Shown here in pieces: positions 45,813 to 56,512 of a stretch of DNA of 64,000 nt. Every line of letters begins with the position of its first letter. Positions within the stretch are counted from its first letter, which is position 1. Below the pieces are notes generated by a model. That model was not told the origin of the DNA. It did not search any database and was given only the letters and a program-made list of their open reading frames with translations. The stretch lies in NCBI RefSeq assembly GCF_900109545.1, contig NZ_FOAP01000018.1, positions 1 through 64,000 on the forward strand, in the 5' to 3' direction. The translations under genes and the position numbers were made by a program. The stretch comes from Stigmatella aurantiaca. Its GTDB lineage: Bacteria; Myxococcota; Myxococcia; Myxococcales; Myxococcaceae.

Positions 45813-46806
45813 CGTTCTGCTCGCTGTCACGGAACATGTTCGTGGCGGCGATCTCGTTGGGATCGATGTCCAGGGTGAGGGCCTGCATCTGGTCCTCATC
45901 GCGGTAGATGAGCCACCAGTCCATGAAGGCCTCCAGGTAGCCAGCCTCGGGGCAGGTGGCGAAGTTGGCCACCATCAGGCGCCCGCCCGGGTTGAGCATG
46001 TTGAAGAGGATCTGCGTGAGGCGCCGGGCGGTGTTGTCCGACAGGTAGTCATACAGGCCTGCCGAGTAGGCGAGGTCCAGGTGGCCGAACACCGTGCGCC
46101 CCGTCAGCAGCGCGCGCACCGAGCCGCAGACGGGCCGGATGGCGTTGTTGGGGTGCTGGCGCGTCACCTCCGTCAGGCTCATCGGATCCTGATCGAAGGC
46201 GATGAAGTCCCCGATGTGGTGCTCCTTCACGGCGTGTGACAGCTCGGACTCCCGCAGGTGTCCGCAGGCCACCGAGAGGAGGCGGGGCATGTGCGTGCGC
46301 GTGGCCGCCGCGTCGATCTCCCGTGCCAGCAACACGCGCCGCTCCCGGACGCTCCGGGGGCTCGGCTGCTGGTACATGAAGCGGTAGATGTGGCCGCCCG
46401 GCTGCATGTGCCCTTCGGCCCCCACGCACTCCGCGTAGAGGTAGTCGATCAACGCCGCGTCGCCTGCATAGCCTCGCGGGCGCTCATAACCGTGGCGGGT
46501 GAAGGGACATTGGTGCAGCAGCTCGCGCAGGGGGTGAATCGGCGCGTGCTCCAGGCAAAAGTGGCGCCAGTCTTTCCGGCTCCATTGGCGGCGCAGGAGG
46601 AAGAGCCCTCGATGCAACGTCTGCATCGCCACATGCACATCGCCACCGTGGGTGAGCTGCCGGTGGATGCCATCCAGCCATGAGGTGGCCTGGTGGAACA
46701 CATCCGCCAGCGAATGTCCGTCGTAGGGGGGCGCGATCACGGTGTTGCGCTCCACCGCGCGGACGGCATCGGACGTCTTCACGAAAAGAAGGGAGGGGTC
46801 ATGCAT
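45784..46806 (-). CDS. Class I SAM-dependent methyltransferase-like protein
   Basis: About 340 residues from ATG 46806; an alternative ATG 14 codons upstream (46848) cannot be excluded. The N-terminal half is helical and contains RPRGYAGDAALIDYLY (about 109-124). This motif is seen in a group of methyltransferase-like proteins that includes enzymes annotated for fatty-acid methyl-ester signal synthesis. The C-terminal half is a Rossmann methyltransferase with degenerate motif I LLSVACGHLRE, then FIAFDQDPMSL, DLAYSAGLYDYLS and LNPGGRLMVANF. The substrate is unknown; production of a lipid methyl ester signal is only a possibility. It overlaps the end of the large kinase gene by 29 bases, tail to tail. 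Confidence 0.75.
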   Translation of the reverse strand: MHDPSLLFVKTSDAVRAVERNTVIAPPYDGHSLADVFHQATSWLDGIHRQLTHGGDVHVAMQTLHRGLFLLRRQWSRKDWRHFCLEHAPIHPLRELLHQCPFTRHGYERPRGYAGDAALIDYLYAECVGAEGHMQPGGHIYRFMYQQPSPRSVRERRVLLAREIDAAATRTHMPRLLSVACGHLRESELSHAVKEHHIGDFIAFDQDPMSLTEVTRQHPNNAIRPVCGSVRALLTGRTVFGHLDLAYSAGLYDYLSDNTARRLTQILFNMLNPGGRLMVANFATCPEAGYLEAFMDWWLIYRDEDQMQALTLDIDPNEIAATNMFRDSEQNVIYLTLDRR

Positions 46807-46909
46807 CAACAGGCACAACCCCAGGACCCAGGTGTAGGCATTCCGCAAGAAAGGCGGCAGGAGAGTGCGCGCTCCCTGGGCAACCGGTGGACTCGCACCG
46901 GTTGCATCT

Positions 46910-47776
46910 TCACGGCTGCCATGCTTCCACCAGGGGGCCCTTCCGGGGGGGCCGCACCGTGGCGCGCTCCTTCGCGGAAATGTCCACCAGGAAACGGTGG
47001 AGCACCTGGTTCACCTGCTCCGGCTGCTCCAGGTTCGACATGTGGCCCACGTGGGGCAGCCGCACGAGCCGCGAGCCGGCGATGCGGGCGTGCAGTGACT
47101 CGGCGCGCTCGGGCGTCGTCACCACGTCGTCCTCCCCCACGAGGATGAGCGTGGGGGTGCGGATGCGCTCCAGCTCGCTGGTGACGGCGCGCCGGGTAAT
47201 CACCCCCTGCATCGCCCGCCACACGTCCCGGGGGTTGCTCGCCAGCTGACGGCGCAGCGCCTCGCGCTCGGCGGCCCGGGCCGGGTCCTTCAGGAAGTCC
47301 TGTCCGAAGTAGATGGACATGATGCGGTCCACCACGGGCCGCAGCCCCAGCCAGTGCGTGGCCGCCGTCAGCAGCCAGTAGCGCGACAGGTTCCACAGCG
47401 TCTCGGCATCTGCGGACGTGTCCATCAGGATGAGCGAGCGCAGCAGCTCCGGGTGGCGCGCGGCGACGCGCAGCCCCACGAAGCCCCCCATGGACAGCCC
47501 CACGAAGTGGCACGGCCCCACGCCCAGCGCCTGGATGAGCGCCACCGCATCCTCGTAGACCGTCCTCAGCTCGATGCCCTTGCCGGGCGGCGCCAGGCTG
47601 CGCCCCTGGCCCCGGTGGTCATAGGCAATGCAGCGGTAGCGGTCCTTCAAGGAAGCAATCTGCTGGGCATAGAGCTTCGAGTCCCAGAGCAACCCGTGGC
47701 TGAAGACGATGGGCTCGCCGGGTCCTCCCGAGTCCTCGTAGTAGAGCTGAGCACCGCGAATGGGCAGATAGGGCAT
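46910..47776 (-). CDS. Alpha/beta hydrolase
   Basis: 288 residues from ATG 47776. A complete alpha/beta-hydrolase fold: oxyanion-region HGLLWDS (about 27-33), nucleophile Ser in GLSMGG (about 94-99), acid Asp in LVGEDDVVT (about 215) and His in PHVGHMSN (about 243-246). It opens PYLPIRGAQLYYEDSG, as in epoxide-hydrolase, haloperoxidase and 3-oxoadipate-lactonase-like members. A cap domain sits at about 125-195. Substrate not identifiable. It precedes the methyltransferase gene by about 100 bases on the same strand and could be co-transcribed. Confidence 0.87.
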   Translation of the reverse strand: MPYLPIRGAQLYYEDSGGPGEPIVFSHGLLWDSKLYAQQIASLKDRYRCIAYDHRGQGRSLAPPGKGIELRTVYEDAVALIQALGVGPCHFVGLSMGGFVGLRVAARHPELLRSLILMDTSADAETLWNLSRYWLLTAATHWLGLRPVVDRIMSIYFGQDFLKDPARAAEREALRRQLASNPRDVWRAMQGVITRRAVTSELERIRTPTLILVGEDDVVTTPERAESLHARIAGSRLVRLPHVGHMSNLEQPEQVNQVLHRFLVDISAKERATVRPPRKGPLVEAWQP

Positions 47777-47926
47777 GGTCGTCGAGGGCAGAGGGTCAAG
47801 CAGCAAGCGGAACGTCACAGCCGGGGCGGATGCTTCCCTGGCCTCCCATGCTGCCCCACCGCCTTGACAGTCAGGTCCCCGGTGGCCCGTCCCACCGTAG
47901 GCAGACCAGGCGAGTACCAGCGCGGG

Positions 47927-48442
47927 TCAGCGTCCGGGGGACAGGGAGGGACGGAACTCCTCCTCGGGAGGCAGTTCGATGGGCTCCAGGTGGCGTCCCC
48001 CGAGAACGCCGTGGCGCCGCAAGGTCCGCTCGATGTCCTCGGCCATCGCCAGCACGGGCACGACGGTGAGGCCGGTGACGAAGGACGCCTCGTCGAGCAG
48101 CTGAAGGTTCTCGGGCTGGTGCGTCGCCAGATACACCGAGCCCCGGGCCCCCACCTGCTCGAAGCGCAGGGGCACCACCCGCAGCCGGGCGAGCACGTCG
48201 GCCCGCAGCTTGCGCACGGTGGCCGCGGGCACCTTGTCGATCTGCTCCGGACGGATGAACGCCACCTTCAGGTGGCCGGCCAGCAAGCGCAGAAACGGCT
48301 CGCGCGGCATCATGTTCAGCTCCAGGACCGCCTGGCCGAACTTGCACTTCCAGCGGGCTTGATAGGCGAGCGCGGTCTCCACCTGCTCGGGCGTCAACGC
48401 CCCGTGGTGAACCAGCCACTCTCCCAGCCTCATCCTTCCCAC
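47927..48442 (-). CDS. Stand-alone MshEN (GspE N-terminal-like) domain protein
   Basis: 171 residues. Start at GTG 48442, with GGAGG upstream; ATG at 48433 is possible. The whole chain is an MshEN domain: RLGEWLVHHGALTPEQVETAL, FGQAVLELNMMP, then A....R....VPLRFEQ...VYLATHQPENLQLLDE...T. This domain normally forms the N-terminus of type II secretion and type IV pilus ATPases, where it can bind c-di-GMP. No ATPase domain is attached or adjacent. A regulatory or c-di-GMP-sensing adaptor is plausible; the key Arg/Gln-Leu ligand motifs should be compared before claiming binding. Confidence 0.78.
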   Translation of the reverse strand: MGRMRLGEWLVHHGALTPEQVETALAYQARWKCKFGQAVLELNMMPREPFLRLLAGHLKVAFIRPEQIDKVPAATVRKLRADVLARLRVVPLRFEQVGARGSVYLATHQPENLQLLDEASFVTGLTVVPVLAMAEDIERTLRRHGVLGGRHLEPIELPPEEEFRPSLSPGR

Positions 48443-48597
48443 GCTGTCCTCCCGCTCACGGCCTCATCGGCCTGGGAGGAGGTATTGCGTCTGGCGTGCC
48501 ACACGCCCGGTCCAGACATCTCATGGGGTTGCGGCGCACCCTCCCCCAGCGGGGAGAAGGATTTTCCAGATCGGGGCTGCCGAAATTACCGGGCGGC

Positions 48598-48858
48598 TCA
48601 CGCCCTCAGCAGGTTGACCGCTGGGGGGCACTCCCAGTACGTGTACTCACAGGTGGCAGTGCCGGTGTCGCACGGCACTTGGATGAAGGTGATCACCTGG
48701 CAGGGGTGCTTGAGGGCCCGGGGCACCTCGGGCTGGGGCAGGGCCGGGGAAGGCGCTCCCGCGCCACGGTGCTCCCGGCCGGCCTCCGGCACACCCACCT
48801 CCGGTGGCGCGCGTCCCAGCAGGAGGCCCAGCACCAGGACGGACAGCTTCGTTCGCAT
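48598..48858 (-). CDS. Small secreted Cys-containing protein
   Basis: ATG at 48858 follows GGGGGGG. The frame extends upstream but without coding character. 86 residues: a signal peptide (MRTKLSVLVLGLLLG, cut near 17-20), a Pro/Glu/Gly-rich mature stretch, and a C-terminal Cys cluster HPCQVITFIQVPCDTGTATC with one more Cys in YWECP. The four cysteines probably form disulfides outside the cytosol. No family recognised; short exported proteins of this kind are common in myxobacteria. Confidence 0.6.
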   Translation of the reverse strand: MRTKLSVLVLGLLLGRAPPEVGVPEAGREHRGAGAPSPALPQPEVPRALKHPCQVITFIQVPCDTGTATCEYTYWECPPAVNLLRA

Positions 48859-48984
48859 GAAACCCCCCCGTACCGGCCGGGTCTGACATTTTCGGGCCAG
48901 AGAGTGAATTGCCCGCCAGAGCAGGGCTAGGATGCGCCGCCAACACGGCCACCCGTCCCCACCGTGCCCCGGAGCCGTCACCGC

Positions 48985-49359
48985 ATGCCCTTCCAGATTC
49001 ACGTCCACCAGCCCGAGCGCATCCTCGAAGTCATCTACCCGCCCCAACCCACCCAGCAGGACGTGGACGAGTACTTGTCGCGCGTGCGGGAGATCATCGA
49101 GGGGCTCGGCGAGTGGAGCGCGCTGGTGGATCAATCCCAGCTCCGGGTCATGTCCGCCGCGATGGTGGCGGTGATGGCGAAGCTCAACGCGTTCGCCCAG
49201 CTCAAGGGCATGAAGCGCTCGGCGCGCATCGTGTCCACCGCGGCCTCGGGCCTCCAGGCCTGGAGGATGACGAAACAGGCCATGCTCAACATTCCGGCGC
49301 GCACGTTCGAGTCGCGCGATGAAGCGTTGGCCTGGCTAAAGAATCCAGACGACGAGTAA
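48985..49359 (+). CDS. STAS/SpoIIAA-like domain protein
   Basis: 124 residues from ATG 48985 (GGAG nine bases upstream). An alternating beta/alpha chain opens MPFQIHVHQPERILEVIYPPQPTQQDVDEY and continues EWSALVDQSQLRVMSAAMV. It ends ARTFESRDEALAWLKNPD, the typical closing helix of STAS- or CRAL-TRIO-like SpoIIAA family proteins. These act as phospho-regulated or lipid-binding switches; no phospho-acceptor Ser is evident at the usual place. It is monocistronic, divergent from the small secreted protein gene. Confidence 0.65.
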   Translation: MPFQIHVHQPERILEVIYPPQPTQQDVDEYLSRVREIIEGLGEWSALVDQSQLRVMSAAMVAVMAKLNAFAQLKGMKRSARIVSTAASGLQAWRMTKQAMLNIPARTFESRDEALAWLKNPDDE

Positions 49360-49432
49360 CCCCTCCGTCCGGTTCCTGGCGTCTCATCCGGGAACTTCGA
49401 GACGTCTGGCGGGGGATGGGGAGACAAGAAAA

Positions 49433-49472
49433 GGGACTTTATGCATGGTGAAGTCCCCGCCCGTCACCGGGC
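49433..49472 (+). promoter_or_regulatory. Two consecutive stem-loops in the leader of the serine protease gene
   Basis: GGGACTT (49433-49439) pairs with AAGTCCC (49451-49457). One base later GCCCG pairs with CGGGC (49459-49463/49468-49472). The Shine-Dalgarno GGAG lies about 20 bases further on. This may be a structured 5' leader or a terminator for the upstream STAS-like gene. Confidence 0.4.
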
Positions 49473-49503
49473 AGGTCATCCCTCGTTGCTGGAGATATCC
49501 CCC

Positions 49504-51153
<1,650 letters not shown>

Positions 51154-51292
51154 GCCCCCCTGCACCTCCGGCCGGCTCCCACCCAGCCGGCCAGCGGCGA
51201 CTCCTGGACACTTCGCCCAGCCGTGTTCGCTGCTGGGCAGCCGCTGGCGGAGAACACACCTAATTTCATGTTTCCCCACAGGAGGGGGAGCA

Positions 51293-52918
51293 GTGCGCGA
51301 GGAAGCCCCCGAGGCCATCCACCCCAAGAGCCACGTCCTGCCGGGCATGAGCGCGGCCCTGGTCTTCCTCTTGGGGGGCACGGTGCTTCTGGGGTGGCTG
51401 GTGGGCTGGAACGGGCTCAACCGCTTGTTCCCTGGCTTGCCCGCGATGGTGCCCGCGACGGCCGCCAGCCTCTTGCTGGCGGCGGGAATCCTGGAGAGCT
51501 TCCGGCGTGCTCCCGGAGGGCGCACGCCCCGCCGGTTCGCCACCGTCCTGCTCCTGGGGGTGAACGCCCTGGAGCTGGCCAGCCATACCCAGCTCGTGCC
51601 CTGGCCGGAGGCGGGGCTCTGGAGCCTTCAGAGCTCTCCTCAGACCGCCGTCACCCTCCTGCTGCTGGGTGGCGGGCTCTTGTGCGCGAATGCCCAGGGC
51701 CGCGCCAACGCCTGGGGCCCCGGCTTCGTGCTGGGTGCCTTCATTCCGTGTCTCATCGCCCTGGCGGGCTACGTCTTCCAGGAGCCGCGCCTCTATGGCA
51801 CCCAGGGCCCGCTGGGCATGGCCCCGCACACCCTGGGGGCCCTGCTCCTGCTGGCCGTGGGGGCGCTGGCCCTTCAGCCGCACCGGGCCCCCGTGCGCCT
51901 CCTCACCTCCCCGGCGGCCGGCGGCGTGATGGCGCGCCGGATGATGCCCGCCCTGCTGCTTCCGCTGGTGAGCGGCGCCCTGTTCGGGTGGGCGGCCCAG
52001 GCGGGGCTCATCGACTTCCGCCTGGCCCCGCCCCTGTTCATCGTGACGATGGTGGTGGCGCTCGCCGCCATCATCTGGCGCAACGCCCTGACCCTCAACC
52101 GCCTCCACGAGGAGCAGGTCCGCGCCGAGCAGCAGGCCCGGGCGGATGCCGAGCGGCAGCGGCTCCTGGCCTCGGACAACGAGCGCCTCTACGAGGCGGC
52201 CCAGCAGGCCGCGGCCGGGCGCGAGGAGGTGCTGGCCATCGTCTCGCACGATCTCAAGAACCCCCTGTCCACCATCCGTTTGAGCACCACCATGATGACC
52301 GCCCGGATGGCCCAGCACCCGGAGCTGAAGCGGCTGGACCGGCAGGTGGGGGCCATCAACCGGGCGGTGGCGCAGATGCTCACCCTCATCCACCAACTGC
52401 TGGACGCGGCCCGGCTCGATGGGGGCCAGGCGCTCGCCATCGAGCGGCACCCGGAGCCGGTGGATGCCCTCGTGGAGGAGGCGCTCGCCCTCATCGAGTC
52501 CCAGGCCCTGCGCAAGTCGCTCCGGCTGGAGAAGCGGCTCGCCACGGGGCTCACCGTGCCGTGCGACCGGGACCGCATCCAGCAGGTGCTGACCAACCTC
52601 CTGGGCAACGCGGTGAAGTTCACCCCCGAGGGGGGCACGCTCACCCTCGAGACCCGGCCCCAGGGGGACACCGTCCTCGTCACGGTGCGGGACACCGGCC
52701 CCGGCATCCCCCGGGAGGCCCAGCCTCACCTCTTCGAGCGGCACTGGCAGGCCGAGAAGACCGCCCGCCAGGGCAGCGGCTTGGGGCTCTACATCGCCCG
52801 GGGCATCATCCAGGCCCACGGCGGACGCCTCTGGGTGGAGAGTGCGCCCGGCCAGGGCAGCGCCTTCACCTTCTGCCTGCCTACACGGCTGCCGCAAGAG
52901 GACTCAGGCGAAGCTTGA
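51293..52918 (+). CDS. Multi-span membrane sensor histidine kinase
   Basis: GTG at 51293 follows GGAGGGGGAGCA; 541 residues. The N-terminal 265 residues hold about seven to eight TM helices (ALVFLLGGTVLLGWLVGW; ALLLLAVGALAL; FIVTMVVALAAIIW), with only short loops, like MASE-type sensors. A cytosolic coiled coil at about 270-310 follows. HisKA has phospho-His about 319 (AIVSHDLKNPLST), and HATPase has NLLGNAVKFT, DTGPGIP and GSGLGLYIA. It is a complete orphan kinase with no response regulator nearby. It lies 34 bases upstream of serA on the same strand, so read-through is possible. Confidence 0.88.
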   Translation: MREEAPEAIHPKSHVLPGMSAALVFLLGGTVLLGWLVGWNGLNRLFPGLPAMVPATAASLLLAAGILESFRRAPGGRTPRRFATVLLLGVNALELASHTQLVPWPEAGLWSLQSSPQTAVTLLLLGGGLLCANAQGRANAWGPGFVLGAFIPCLIALAGYVFQEPRLYGTQGPLGMAPHTLGALLLLAVGALALQPHRAPVRLLTSPAAGGVMARRMMPALLLPLVSGALFGWAAQAGLIDFRLAPPLFIVTMVVALAAIIWRNALTLNRLHEEQVRAEQQARADAERQRLLASDNERLYEAAQQAAAGREEVLAIVSHDLKNPLSTIRLSTTMMTARMAQHPELKRLDRQVGAINRAVAQMLTLIHQLLDAARLDGGQALAIERHPEPVDALVEEALALIESQALRKSLRLEKRLATGLTVPCDRDRIQQVLTNLLGNAVKFTPEGGTLTLETRPQGDTVLVTVRDTGPGIPREAQPHLFERHWQAEKTARQGSGLGLYIARGIIQAHGGRLWVESAPGQGSAFTFCLPTRLPQEDSGEA

Positions 52919-52951
52919 AAGCCCCGGGGCCGGCGTCTAAAGCGGAGGTCC

Positions 52952-54202
52952 ATGAGCACTGCCCGCTTCCCCAACCCCTCCGCGCCCATCAGCCTCCAGG
53001 AGCCCATCCAGGTCCTGCTGCTGGAGAACATCCACGCCTCGGCCGAGAAGCTGCTGGCGGCCGAGGGGTTCGTGGTGGAGCGCCTGGCCGGCGCGCTCAA
53101 GCCCCAGGAGCTGGCCGAGCGGCTGCGGGGCGTTCACCTGCTGGGCATCCGCAGCAAGACGACCGTGCCCGAGGAGGCGCTCGCCCACGCCGGGGGCCTG
53201 CTGGCCATCGGGGCCTTCTGCATCGGCACCAACCAGATCGACCTGCCGGCCAGCAACCGGCACGGCATTCCGTGCTTCAACGCCCCCTTCAGCAACACGC
53301 GCAGCGTGGCGGAGATGGTCATCGCGGAGATCATCGTCCTCACCCGCCAGCTCTTCGACCGCAGCCGTGAGGTGCACACCGGGCAGTGGCGCAAGGTGGC
53401 CACCGGCAGCCACGAGGTGCGCGGCAAGACGCTGGGCATCATCGGCTATGGCCACATCGGCTCGCAGCTCGGCGTGCTGGCCGAGTCGCTGGGCATGCGC
53501 GTCATCTATTACGACACCATGACGAAGCTGCCGCTGGGCAACTCGCGCTCCGCGGCCTCGCTCGGAGAGCTGCTCGCCGAGTCGGACTTCGTCACCCTGC
53601 ACGTGCCCGCCACGGCCTCCACCCACATGATGATGGGCACCGCGGAGTTCGCGCAGATGAAGAAGGGCGCCTGCCTCATCAACGCGAGCCGGGGCACGGT
53701 GGTGGACATCGGCGCGCTGGCGCAGGCGCTGCGCTCCAAGCACCTGGGCGGCGCCGCGGTGGACGTGTACCCCGAGGAGCCGGAGACCAACAGCGACGGC
53801 TTCCTCACCGAGCTGCAGAACCTGCCCAACGTGGTGCTCACCCCGCACATCGGCGGCTCCACGGAGGAGGCCCAGGAGTCCATCGGCCGCGAGGTGGCCA
53901 CCTCCCTCATCAAGTTCGTGCGCTCCGGGGCCACCACCGGCGCGGTGAACTTCCCGCAGGTGGAGGCGCCCCTCATCCCCGGCACGCACCGCATCCTCAA
54001 CGTGCACCGCAACATCCCCGGCGTGCTGCGCGACATCAACCGCATCGTCTCGGACCTGAACGCCAACATCCACGCGCAGGTGCTGAGCACGGACGCCAAC
54101 ATCGGCTACCTGGTGATGGACCTGGACCAGGACGTGTCCGCCCCGGTCTGCGACGCCATCGCCGGCCTCAACTCGGACATCAAGACGCGCATCGTGTCCT
54201 GA
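52952..54202 (+). CDS. serA: D-3-phosphoglycerate dehydrogenase
   Basis: 416 residues, the E. coli-type length with a C-terminal ACT domain. N-terminal substrate domain (IRSKTTVPEEAL; Arg binds phosphoglycerate), the Rossmann motif GIIGYGHIGSQLGV (about 158-171), then catalytic Arg in NASRGTVVD, Glu in YPEEP and His in TPHIGGST. The ACT domain at about 340-416 (RILNVHRNIPGVLRDINRIV) gives serine feedback inhibition in relatives. It oxidises 3-phosphoglycerate to 3-phosphohydroxypyruvate, the first step of serine synthesis. No other ser genes are near. Confidence 0.95.
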   Translation: MSTARFPNPSAPISLQEPIQVLLLENIHASAEKLLAAEGFVVERLAGALKPQELAERLRGVHLLGIRSKTTVPEEALAHAGGLLAIGAFCIGTNQIDLPASNRHGIPCFNAPFSNTRSVAEMVIAEIIVLTRQLFDRSREVHTGQWRKVATGSHEVRGKTLGIIGYGHIGSQLGVLAESLGMRVIYYDTMTKLPLGNSRSAASLGELLAESDFVTLHVPATASTHMMMGTAEFAQMKKGACLINASRGTVVDIGALAQALRSKHLGGAAVDVYPEEPETNSDGFLTELQNLPNVVLTPHIGGSTEEAQESIGREVATSLIKFVRSGATTGAVNFPQVEAPLIPGTHRILNVHRNIPGVLRDINRIVSDLNANIHAQVLSTDANIGYLVMDLDQDVSAPVCDAIAGLNSDIKTRIVS

Positions 54203-54213
54203 GCCCCCGGGCC

Positions 54214-55290
54214 TCAGCCCCGGGACAGCTTCGCCAGGGCCTCCTCCGCGAGCACCCGCGTCAGCTCCCCCGCGGGCAGCTCCCGCGCCAGCCGCGCCGC
54301 CTGCCCCGACCACAGGGGCATGAAGTCGGGCGAGCCCTGGGGCTCGGTCTGGTTGCGCAGCGGGGTGAGCGGTCCGCCCGCGAGCGGAAAGTCCGGGGCA
54401 TGGGGAGACAGCGGGCCCAGCTCGCGCATCAGCCGGTTGACGATGCCGCGCGCGGGCCGGCCCGTGAAGACGTTGGTGACGGCGGTGCCATCGTCCGGCG
54501 CCGTCTTCAGCGCCTGGCGGTGGGCGGGCGCCACCTTGGCCTCGGGGCAGAAGAGGTAGGCGGTGCCGAGCTGCACCGCGGCGGCGCCGAGCGCGAACGC
54601 CGCGACGATGCCGCGGGCATCCGCGACGCCGCCGGCGGCGATGACCGGGACCTTCACCGCATCCACCACCTGGGGCACCAGGGCGAAGGTCCCCACCTGG
54701 GTGGCCATGTCGTCCGTGAGGAAGCTCCCGCGATGGCCTCCCGCCTCCCACCCCATGGCGATGATCGCGTCACACCCGCGCGCCTCCAGCCACCGGGCCT
54801 CGGCCACCGTCGTCGCCGAGGCGATGACCTTGGCGCCCGCCGCCTTCACCCGGCCGAGCAGCGCCTGCTCGGGAAGGCCGAAGTGGAAGCTGACCACCTG
54901 GGGCCGGTACGCCTCGACGAGCCCGCAGAAGTCGCTGTCGAACGGCCTGCGGTTGGACGCGGGCACGGGGGCCTCGGGGTCCAGGCCCAGCTCGACGTAA
55001 TAAGGCGCCAGCCGCGCCCGCCAGGCCAGCGCGCGCACGGCATCGGCGGGCGGCGGGGCGTGGCAGAAGAAGTTGAGGTTGATGGGCCGGGAGGTGCCCT
55101 GGCGGATGACGTCCAGCGCCTCGCGGGCCTGGGCCAGGCTCAGCATGGCGCACGGCAGCGCGCCCAGGCCCCCGGCCTCGCTGACGGCTACCACCATCTG
55201 CGGCGTCACCACGCCCGCCATGGGCGCCTGGAGGATGGGCAGCGGGATGCCGAAGAGTTCCTGGATGCGTGTGTCGGGCCACGTCTTCAT
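54214..55290 (-). CDS. NAD(P)H-dependent flavin oxidoreductase / nitronate monooxygenase-like
   Basis: ATG at 55290 follows GAGGAGATTGACC; 358 residues. FMN TIM barrel with the family's N-terminal PILQAPMAGVVTPQMVVAVS, SEAGGLGALP, then GCDAIIAMGWEAGGH (FMN/phosphate loop), PVIAAGGVADARGI and GAAAVQLGTAYLFC. These are all landmarks of the 2-nitropropane dioxygenase/enoyl reductase II family. Likely a class-I nitronate monooxygenase protecting against propionate 3-nitronate, but such proteins also serve in polyketide or fatty-acid pathways. Convergent with serA, 11 bases apart. Confidence 0.88.
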   Translation of the reverse strand: MKTWPDTRIQELFGIPLPILQAPMAGVVTPQMVVAVSEAGGLGALPCAMLSLAQAREALDVIRQGTSRPINLNFFCHAPPPADAVRALAWRARLAPYYVELGLDPEAPVPASNRRPFDSDFCGLVEAYRPQVVSFHFGLPEQALLGRVKAAGAKVIASATTVAEARWLEARGCDAIIAMGWEAGGHRGSFLTDDMATQVGTFALVPQVVDAVKVPVIAAGGVADARGIVAAFALGAAAVQLGTAYLFCPEAKVAPAHRQALKTAPDDGTAVTNVFTGRPARGIVNRLMRELGPLSPHAPDFPLAGGPLTPLRNQTEPQGSPDFMPLWSGQAARLARELPAGELTRVLAEEALAKLSRG

Positions 55291-55327
55291 GGTCAATCTC
55301 CTCGGACGCCATCCTCTCCGGCGCCGC

Positions 55328-56395
55328 TCAGGGCTGCACGGACTTCCACTCCGCATCGCTCGCGGTGTGCATCTGCTGGAGCCAGTCCAGCAGGCCCACA
55401 TCCTGGGAGCGCTGCGCCGCGGGCTGGGTCAGCAGGGTGTGGCCCGCCCCCGGGGTGAGGAAGGTGCGGGTGCGCGGCAGCGGGGCAATCACCGTGGTGG
55501 CGAGGTCTCTCAGCGCGGCCTCGAAGACCTCCGGCGTCAGCTGGAAGTAGTCACGGATGGTCTCGTCCCGCAGCGAGGACAGGAGCGCCATGCGGTCCTC
55601 GGGGAACTTGCGTGCGAGCACCGGGTAGAGCGCCGAGAAGTCCTCCTTCACCGCGGGGTCGATGGCTTCGAGCGTCGCATCAGTGTCCCAAGCCTGGGCC
55701 CAGGCGGCCCGGAGCGCCGGGGACAGGGCGTCGTTCTTGAGCAGCGGACCGGCGTCATCCACCAGGAAGACCTTGGCGCGGGGGAAGGCCTGGCGGATGA
55801 GCGTGTAGTTGAGCGCCGCGCCGAAGCCTCCCGCGCTCGAGCCCGTCACCAGCACCTGCTCGGGCTCGGGCACCGTGGCGGCGATGCGCGCGAGGAACGC
55901 CTGGGTGTTCTTCAGGCCCCGGTGGCGAATCGTCTTCGTCACGGCGCCTGACGTGTACACCTGGTCCGCGTCCCCGATGTGCAGGTCTCCCGTGCAGTAC
56001 GGAATGAAGAACAGGTTCCAGTCCTGGTACGGGTTGCGGGCAAGCGTCTTGTCCAGGATGGAGCCCTTGAAGGAGGCGCCCTTCACGATGTTGAAGACAA
56101 ACTCGGTGAAGGGCCCATGCAGGGAGCTGTTCGTCTCCAGGCACGTGGTGGCATCCCAGCACGCGCCGCCCCCGCTGAAGTAGATGACCAGGTTCTTGCT
56201 GTCCGCGGCGAGGTTGCTGCCCAGCCCCGTGGGGGTTCCCTCGTCACAGGTAGACTCAGGCACCGCCGTCCAGCCCCAGGTGCTGGGCGCCGTGTCGATG
56301 GGCTCCTCCTTCTTCTCGTCCCCACAGCCCACGGCCAGCGCCGCCACCACGGCGAGTCCCCACCTCCAGCTCCTTGCCTCACGTTGGCTGCGCAT
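55328..56395 (-). CDS. Pectinacetylesterase-family lipoprotein (serine hydrolase)
   Basis: ATG at 56395; 355 residues. Lipobox LAVGC (Cys about 24). The mature protein matches the pectinacetylesterase/NOTUM-like family: LVIYFSGGGACWDATTC (about 69-85) for the oxyanion region, IPYCTGDLHIGDA (about 130-142), the nucleophile Ser in TGSSAGGFGA (about 183-192). The Asp is near LVDDAGP and the His in PGAGHTLL (about 325-331). It would deacetylate polysaccharides or act as a related carboxylesterase at the cell surface. It lies 37 bases upstream of the flavin oxidoreductase gene on the same strand. Confidence 0.82.
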   Translation of the reverse strand: MRSQREARSWRWGLAVVAALAVGCGDEKKEEPIDTAPSTWGWTAVPESTCDEGTPTGLGSNLAADSKNLVIYFSGGGACWDATTCLETNSSLHGPFTEFVFNIVKGASFKGSILDKTLARNPYQDWNLFFIPYCTGDLHIGDADQVYTSGAVTKTIRHRGLKNTQAFLARIAATVPEPEQVLVTGSSAGGFGAALNYTLIRQAFPRAKVFLVDDAGPLLKNDALSPALRAAWAQAWDTDATLEAIDPAVKEDFSALYPVLARKFPEDRMALLSSLRDETIRDYFQLTPEVFEAALRDLATTVIAPLPRTRTFLTPGAGHTLLTQPAAQRSQDVGLLDWLQQMHTASDAEWKSVQP

Positions 56396-56512
56396 GGTCC
56401 CGTCCTCGGTCCGGAAAAGGGCCATGATAGGCATGCGCCACGGGACGCGGTTCCCCCTTGTCTCCGAGCGTCCAGAGGCACACAGGGCCCCTTGAGATAG
56501 AGTTCAAGGCCC

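Noticed and set aside
54203-54240. CCCGGG-rich repeat between convergent serA and oxidoreductase genes as a terminator
   Set aside because: Repeats overlap a coding end and do not form one clear stem-loop.
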